Positions 60,425 through 64,000 of a DNA stretch of 64,000 nucleotides are shown piece after piece. The DNA is taken from positions 33,955,288 to 34,019,287 of the forward strand of contig OX637288.1 of the NCBI GenBank assembly GCA_951799445.1, given 5' to 3'. The stretch's first letter is position 1, and every line of letters begins with the position of its first letter. Below the pieces are notes generated by a model. That model ran no database searches. It was given only the letters and a program-made list of their open reading frames with translations, and was not told the DNA's origin. The translations under genes and the position numbers were made by a program. The DNA comes from Pseudisothecium myosuroides (Eukaryota > Streptophyta > Bryopsida > Hypnales > Lembophyllaceae).

Positions 60425-60639
60425 AAGAGTTGTCTTCTCGCTTCTGATGCACAATGCATAAATGGGTTTCAATTCAAAATGAGATAATTCTACAACAACA
60501 TAGAAATCAATACTCTCAGTGAATCCATTAGCATTTTATTTAAAGTTCCTATTGTTTGGTATTCAGTTTACTTGGAAATTTTTAATTTTCCACTACTTCA
60601 GTGTACAGTCGCGGCACGGGCCCGAAGTTCAGCTCTGAC

Positions 60640-60794
60640 AATTAGTGACATCTGTCCGCCCCAAATCAGTAGTTACTGATATGGTGCGGAATATACTGCA
60701 CCATTTCATTTTTGGGATGAAATGGTGTGGTATATTCTACACCATTTCGTTCGGGGGAGGGTAGAGCCAGTGACTGCTACTGAATGTTATGAAT
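60640..60794. mobile_element. Small hairpin element related to 44274-44430
   Basis: Arms of about 31 bp (GGTGCGGAATATACTGCACC, then ATTTCAT, and the inverse) enclose a 7-base loop at 60679-60749. The right edge is GCTACTGAATGTTATG, as in the 44.3-kb MITE. The left terminal repeat is degraded. Confidence 0.55.
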
Positions 60795-61300
60795 ATGAAA
60801 ATTTTCACCAAAAATGTACTGTGTAGTATTATAGTGTAGAACATCTCAACATGAAGCCAAAATGTATACCAACTCCCTTTCTCAATAGATGAAATTGCTA
60901 AAATGCTACAAAAGCTTAGAACAACATCTAGTGAAAAATATACATATTGAAAGAGTTTACAAAGACAAGGGAGGTGGTCGTGTCCAAGGACAATTTTGAT
61001 GCTCCCTTGGCTTTATATCTTGTTGATGCGCTCTTGATGGGAATGGGACAATGCATGAAGCCCAAGGAAGAGACAATCCATTGGGACGTGGTTTGAAGTG
61101 GAACTTATGGAACTTGTAGGATTATAGAGTCAATCAGCCCAATGCCGTTAGTCACCCAATCCTGCCATCTACAAGAACCCTCCTAATTGCACTAGCTTCC
61201 CACCCATTTCCACAAAGTGTGGAAGTCATGTACTTTGGGCAAGCAATTAGGTACTATTGTTCAGAGAATGACACCAAGTTTACATTTATTTATGGACGGT
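60795..61300. other. Spacer without recognisable gene
   Basis: This AT-rich stretch has no domain-bearing frame and no bounded repeat. Confidence 0.5.
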
Positions 61301-62239
61301 TTAACCCCTAAAAGCCCGTTGTCCCTTTGAGGGACAAATGCGTTTTCGGGCAGGTACCTACGAGCTGAAATTTTGTCTTGATTTTTTGAAATTTTTTTTG
61401 GTGATAGAAATACTGATAAGCTTTGTGGGAATATAGTTTTTTTCACAATTGGTGCCCGGGAACAATAGTTATGACCAAATAAGCTTAAAACAAGGGACGG
61501 CGGGCAGCCCGGTCAGCCAAAAAAAATTGGACAAATTTTTTTTATTTTTCTTAAAATATTTTTTTTCTGATATATTATTTTTTATCTGTTTGGAAAGCTT
61601 TTATTCATTTCATTTGGATTTGTTATGAGAAAGTTATGGACATTCTTGTTTTTCGGGCAGTTAGAGCATCTTCTTGAAAAAAATAACTTGTAGGATTCAT
61701 TTCTAAATGCTATTTTTGCAATTTTTCAAAAAAATAAATTCTCATGGTTTAATTTACTTTCTAGAACAATCTCACCATTGGGATTAGTGAATTTTAATTC
61801 CATCTAAAATATATGAATATTTTAGATTTTCCTTCTATCTTGTACCTACTTCTACTTAACAATTTTTTTAAGAATGAAAATTAAGTTTTTTTGAATTTTT
61901 TTTTTTCCTAGACTCTCAACTCAATTCTCTACTGTAAAGATTTAAAGCTCAAAACGCTGTAGTGCAAAAAATTTTAAGTTAAAAATGTTTAAAGTAAGAA
62001 AATCTAGTCCCGCAATGTGATGAAAAACTTGTTTTTTTCACTTTAAACACAGATATCTTGCAATCTGTGCGGTCAAAAATTCTGAAATTTTTTCCACACT
62101 TTTTAATACTAGTTAGGTGTAAGATCCTATGGTTAGATGTGAAAAAAAACAATTAAATTTTTTTTTAACTCTTTGCTATAGAAATGGCAGTTTTGAGTGT
62201 TTTTTGGCAGAAAAAAGGCCTCGGTTCTTTAGGGGTTAA
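61301..62239 (-). mobile_element. Intact inverted copy of the 40-kb family A element
   Basis: It is 939 bp long, bounded by TTAACCCCTAAAAG on the left (61301) and CTTTAGGGGTTAA on the right (to 62239). In reverse orientation it aligns with 40029-40917 along its length (GGCAGAAAAAAGGCCTCGG at one end, CCCGTTG with ATTTGTCCC at the other). It shows the uninterrupted form of the family. It has no coding sequence. Confidence 0.8.
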
Positions 62240-62564
62240 GATTGATTAAGAAGTGGTTCAATAAATGTTGATTTAGGTGAGCTTGATTATGAATAAATAC
62301 TTGTCAGAATAAGTTGTAATTTTAGCCAATGAAAGAGGTGCTTTTAGAATGTTGAACTTATGCTTTTACAACACTCATCAAAGGGGATTAGGATGGGAGG
62401 TCTCTAATTTTGAACCTTTCTAAGATGGTCATGGCCCCCACCTACTAACGGTTTTATATTTTTGGTTTGAAAATTCATATCAATTCAGGTTCTTATCAAT
62501 TTGGGTGGTCATAGGCTATTCCACCTTAGATGAACAAACTCTTACAATAAGGTACACCAATTCA
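62240..62564. other. Spacer between two small elements
   Basis: I see no gene or bounded repeat. Confidence 0.5.
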
Positions 62565-62979
62565 TAAAGGTAGGAGGCTCAGAAATGGAGCATCTAAGGG
62601 CTGGTCCCCCTTTTTCATGTACATCCTTGGACGGGAATATTTTTAGCTCATTTTTCAGACAAAGAGAAAGTGGTGAGGAATCTAACCCAAGTGGTTTCGT
62701 ATTTTTCCAAGCATTTTTGAATTACTTATGAATTTTCAAACGAGTTGGGGCTAGAGTCCCTATTTGTGATCCTAGGTCTTTCATAAACCGTTCACTTGCA
62801 ATTCTAAATAAAAATGGGAAAAACAAAGAGAATGATTGGCTCTTGCAATAAATAAGTCCTTTTTTCTTGATTCAATCAATGGCTATACTAGTCCATTTCA
62901 GAACCAACGCATGTCCATTTCACAGCCTTTTCTAGGGTCGGTTCAAAATGCCCGCTCTATTTTACAACCTCCTACCTTA
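62565..62979 (+). mobile_element. 415-bp MITE, second copy of the 24.0-kb family
   Basis: The ends TAAAGGTAGGAGGCT and CCTCCTACCTTAG are inverted repeats. It aligns along its length with 24026-24440 in the same orientation. It is non-coding. Confidence 0.7.
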
Positions 62980-64000
62980 GTGCCATTCTTTTTAATTTTT
63001 TTCCCCTTGGAATGACAATATGACATGATTGCAATGAGGGACCAAGTGAAGGGACGAACTTACAACCATATTCTAAATTGATTCCTTTGGATTCGAATCG
63101 ACTTCATTAATTTACAATATCATCGTATAATAGAATATCGACACGAGTCACGATTGCACACATATCCACACTCCAAATTCCCACCTTCCACGTTTTGTCA
63201 CGGTGCCACTACAGTCAACCCCAACCACGGCAATTTTATTTTATATAATTGCTTTGAAAAAGTCTATGCACCACGTGTAAATGACTCCAATGCGCAATTG
63301 CCCACTTAACTTCCATCCCCACTTTCCCCAGTCCACGCCACACTTGAAAATGGCTCACTCTAATTTACTTTCTAATCTAACTGCCACTCATGCCATTCTT
63401 TCCAAAACCCAGTTGCAGTAAGGTAAGCCTCACTGTACCAGCCTATGCCGGGCAGAATGCCTGGATTGCTTTGTTGGCATTGTTAAAAATAAATAAATAA
63501 AATTCCACGTAAAGGTAGACATGAGAAATGGGGAGAGAAATTTAAAATATTTCATTTTATTTTGACAAAGTATGAAATTGTTATGAATTTTTGAAGTTTG
63601 ATGCCCATCATGATTCCCAAAGAGTCACTAGACTATACCAAAACCAACTAAAAGTGTATCCATAATGGTCAATTTACTCACCTAAAACAATCACAATATT
63701 TTCTAACATGACCACAAGATGAAGGCCTAACAAAATTACTTTGTATTACGAATTTACACTCAAAAAAAGATGGAAGTTCCTATTGCAGTCCCTAATCACT
63801 TCATCACCATCATCCAAGACGTTGATTGTGGCTACTAACTCAACTTAATTTACATAGCCCTGGAAATCTCATTTATTGTTTTTTTTTGTCATGAGTTGAT
63901 GCAAGACTATAATGGGTCATTCTCTAGGTGTTTGGGATGTGTCTTTTGCTTGTCTTAGGTTGGATTATCGTATGTTACCTTTAGCAAGGCTCCCGTAGTA
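62980..64000. other. Right-edge sequence without recognisable gene
   Basis: GC is slightly higher at 63120-63480, but no coding frame, RNA gene or repeat boundary is supported. Confidence 0.5.

Overview
This is a nuclear window from a land plant. It is AT-rich, sparse in genes and crowded with transposable elements. It carries GT-AG introns, (TTTAGGG)n teloboxes, a GPI-anchored lipid-transfer protein, a plant-type LRR receptor kinase and an acidic ribosomal stalk protein. The species cannot be read from the sequence. The mixed receptor-kinase architecture and the RT type suggest a non-flowering lineage, but this is only an impression.

Three host genes are well supported, all on the + strand. 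(1) 60S acidic ribosomal protein P2 at 5580-6585 has three exons, the last with only 27 coding bases. (2) A 16-exon LRR receptor-like kinase at 25936-36457 (predicted 905 aa) has an LRR-VIII-1/HPCA1-like ectodomain and a non-RD kinase that looks like a different subfamily. Its 3' end is partly duplicated just downstream. (3) An intronless GPI-anchored non-specific lipid-transfer protein lies at 48198-49016. A fourth ORF at 20599-21048 has an upstream TATA box and paired TGACG motifs, but its function is unknown. It sits in a repeat-rich unit (about 20450-22830) that may itself be mobile or viral in origin.

Most of the rest is transposon material. At 1-3400 lies a PIF/Harbinger-type element: a transposase C-terminus convergent with a Myb/SANT-like gene that is split by a 641-bp MITE with a 5-bp target duplication. 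At 8770-9345 there is a LINE 3' fragment. Between about 11.4 and 24.4 kb there is a dense series of small inverted-repeat elements, including a 1.4-kb foldback with internal tandem units. At 40029-42246 is a composite element containing a 562-bp insertion with a 10-bp target duplication, as expected of Mutator-like elements. At 44.2-46.9 kb two copies of one MITE lie in opposite orientation, and one contains a smaller MITE. At 53.5-59.8 kb is a degenerate reverse transcriptase with YIDD flanked by direct repeats, separated from one of them by a complete gag-only Ty3-type retrotransposon (55208-58560, duplication AGTGT). A 580-bp foldback follows at 59.84-60.42 kb, and an inverted copy of the 40-kb family lies at 61301-62239.

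Two small-element groups recur. One has ends reading TTAACCCCTAAA and the other has ends reading TAAGGTA or TAAGGTG. Both are mostly flanked by TA, which fits a Tc1/mariner/Stowaway-like mechanism. Host-gene introns and flanks also hold minisatellites, hairpins and an interstitial telomeric repeat.
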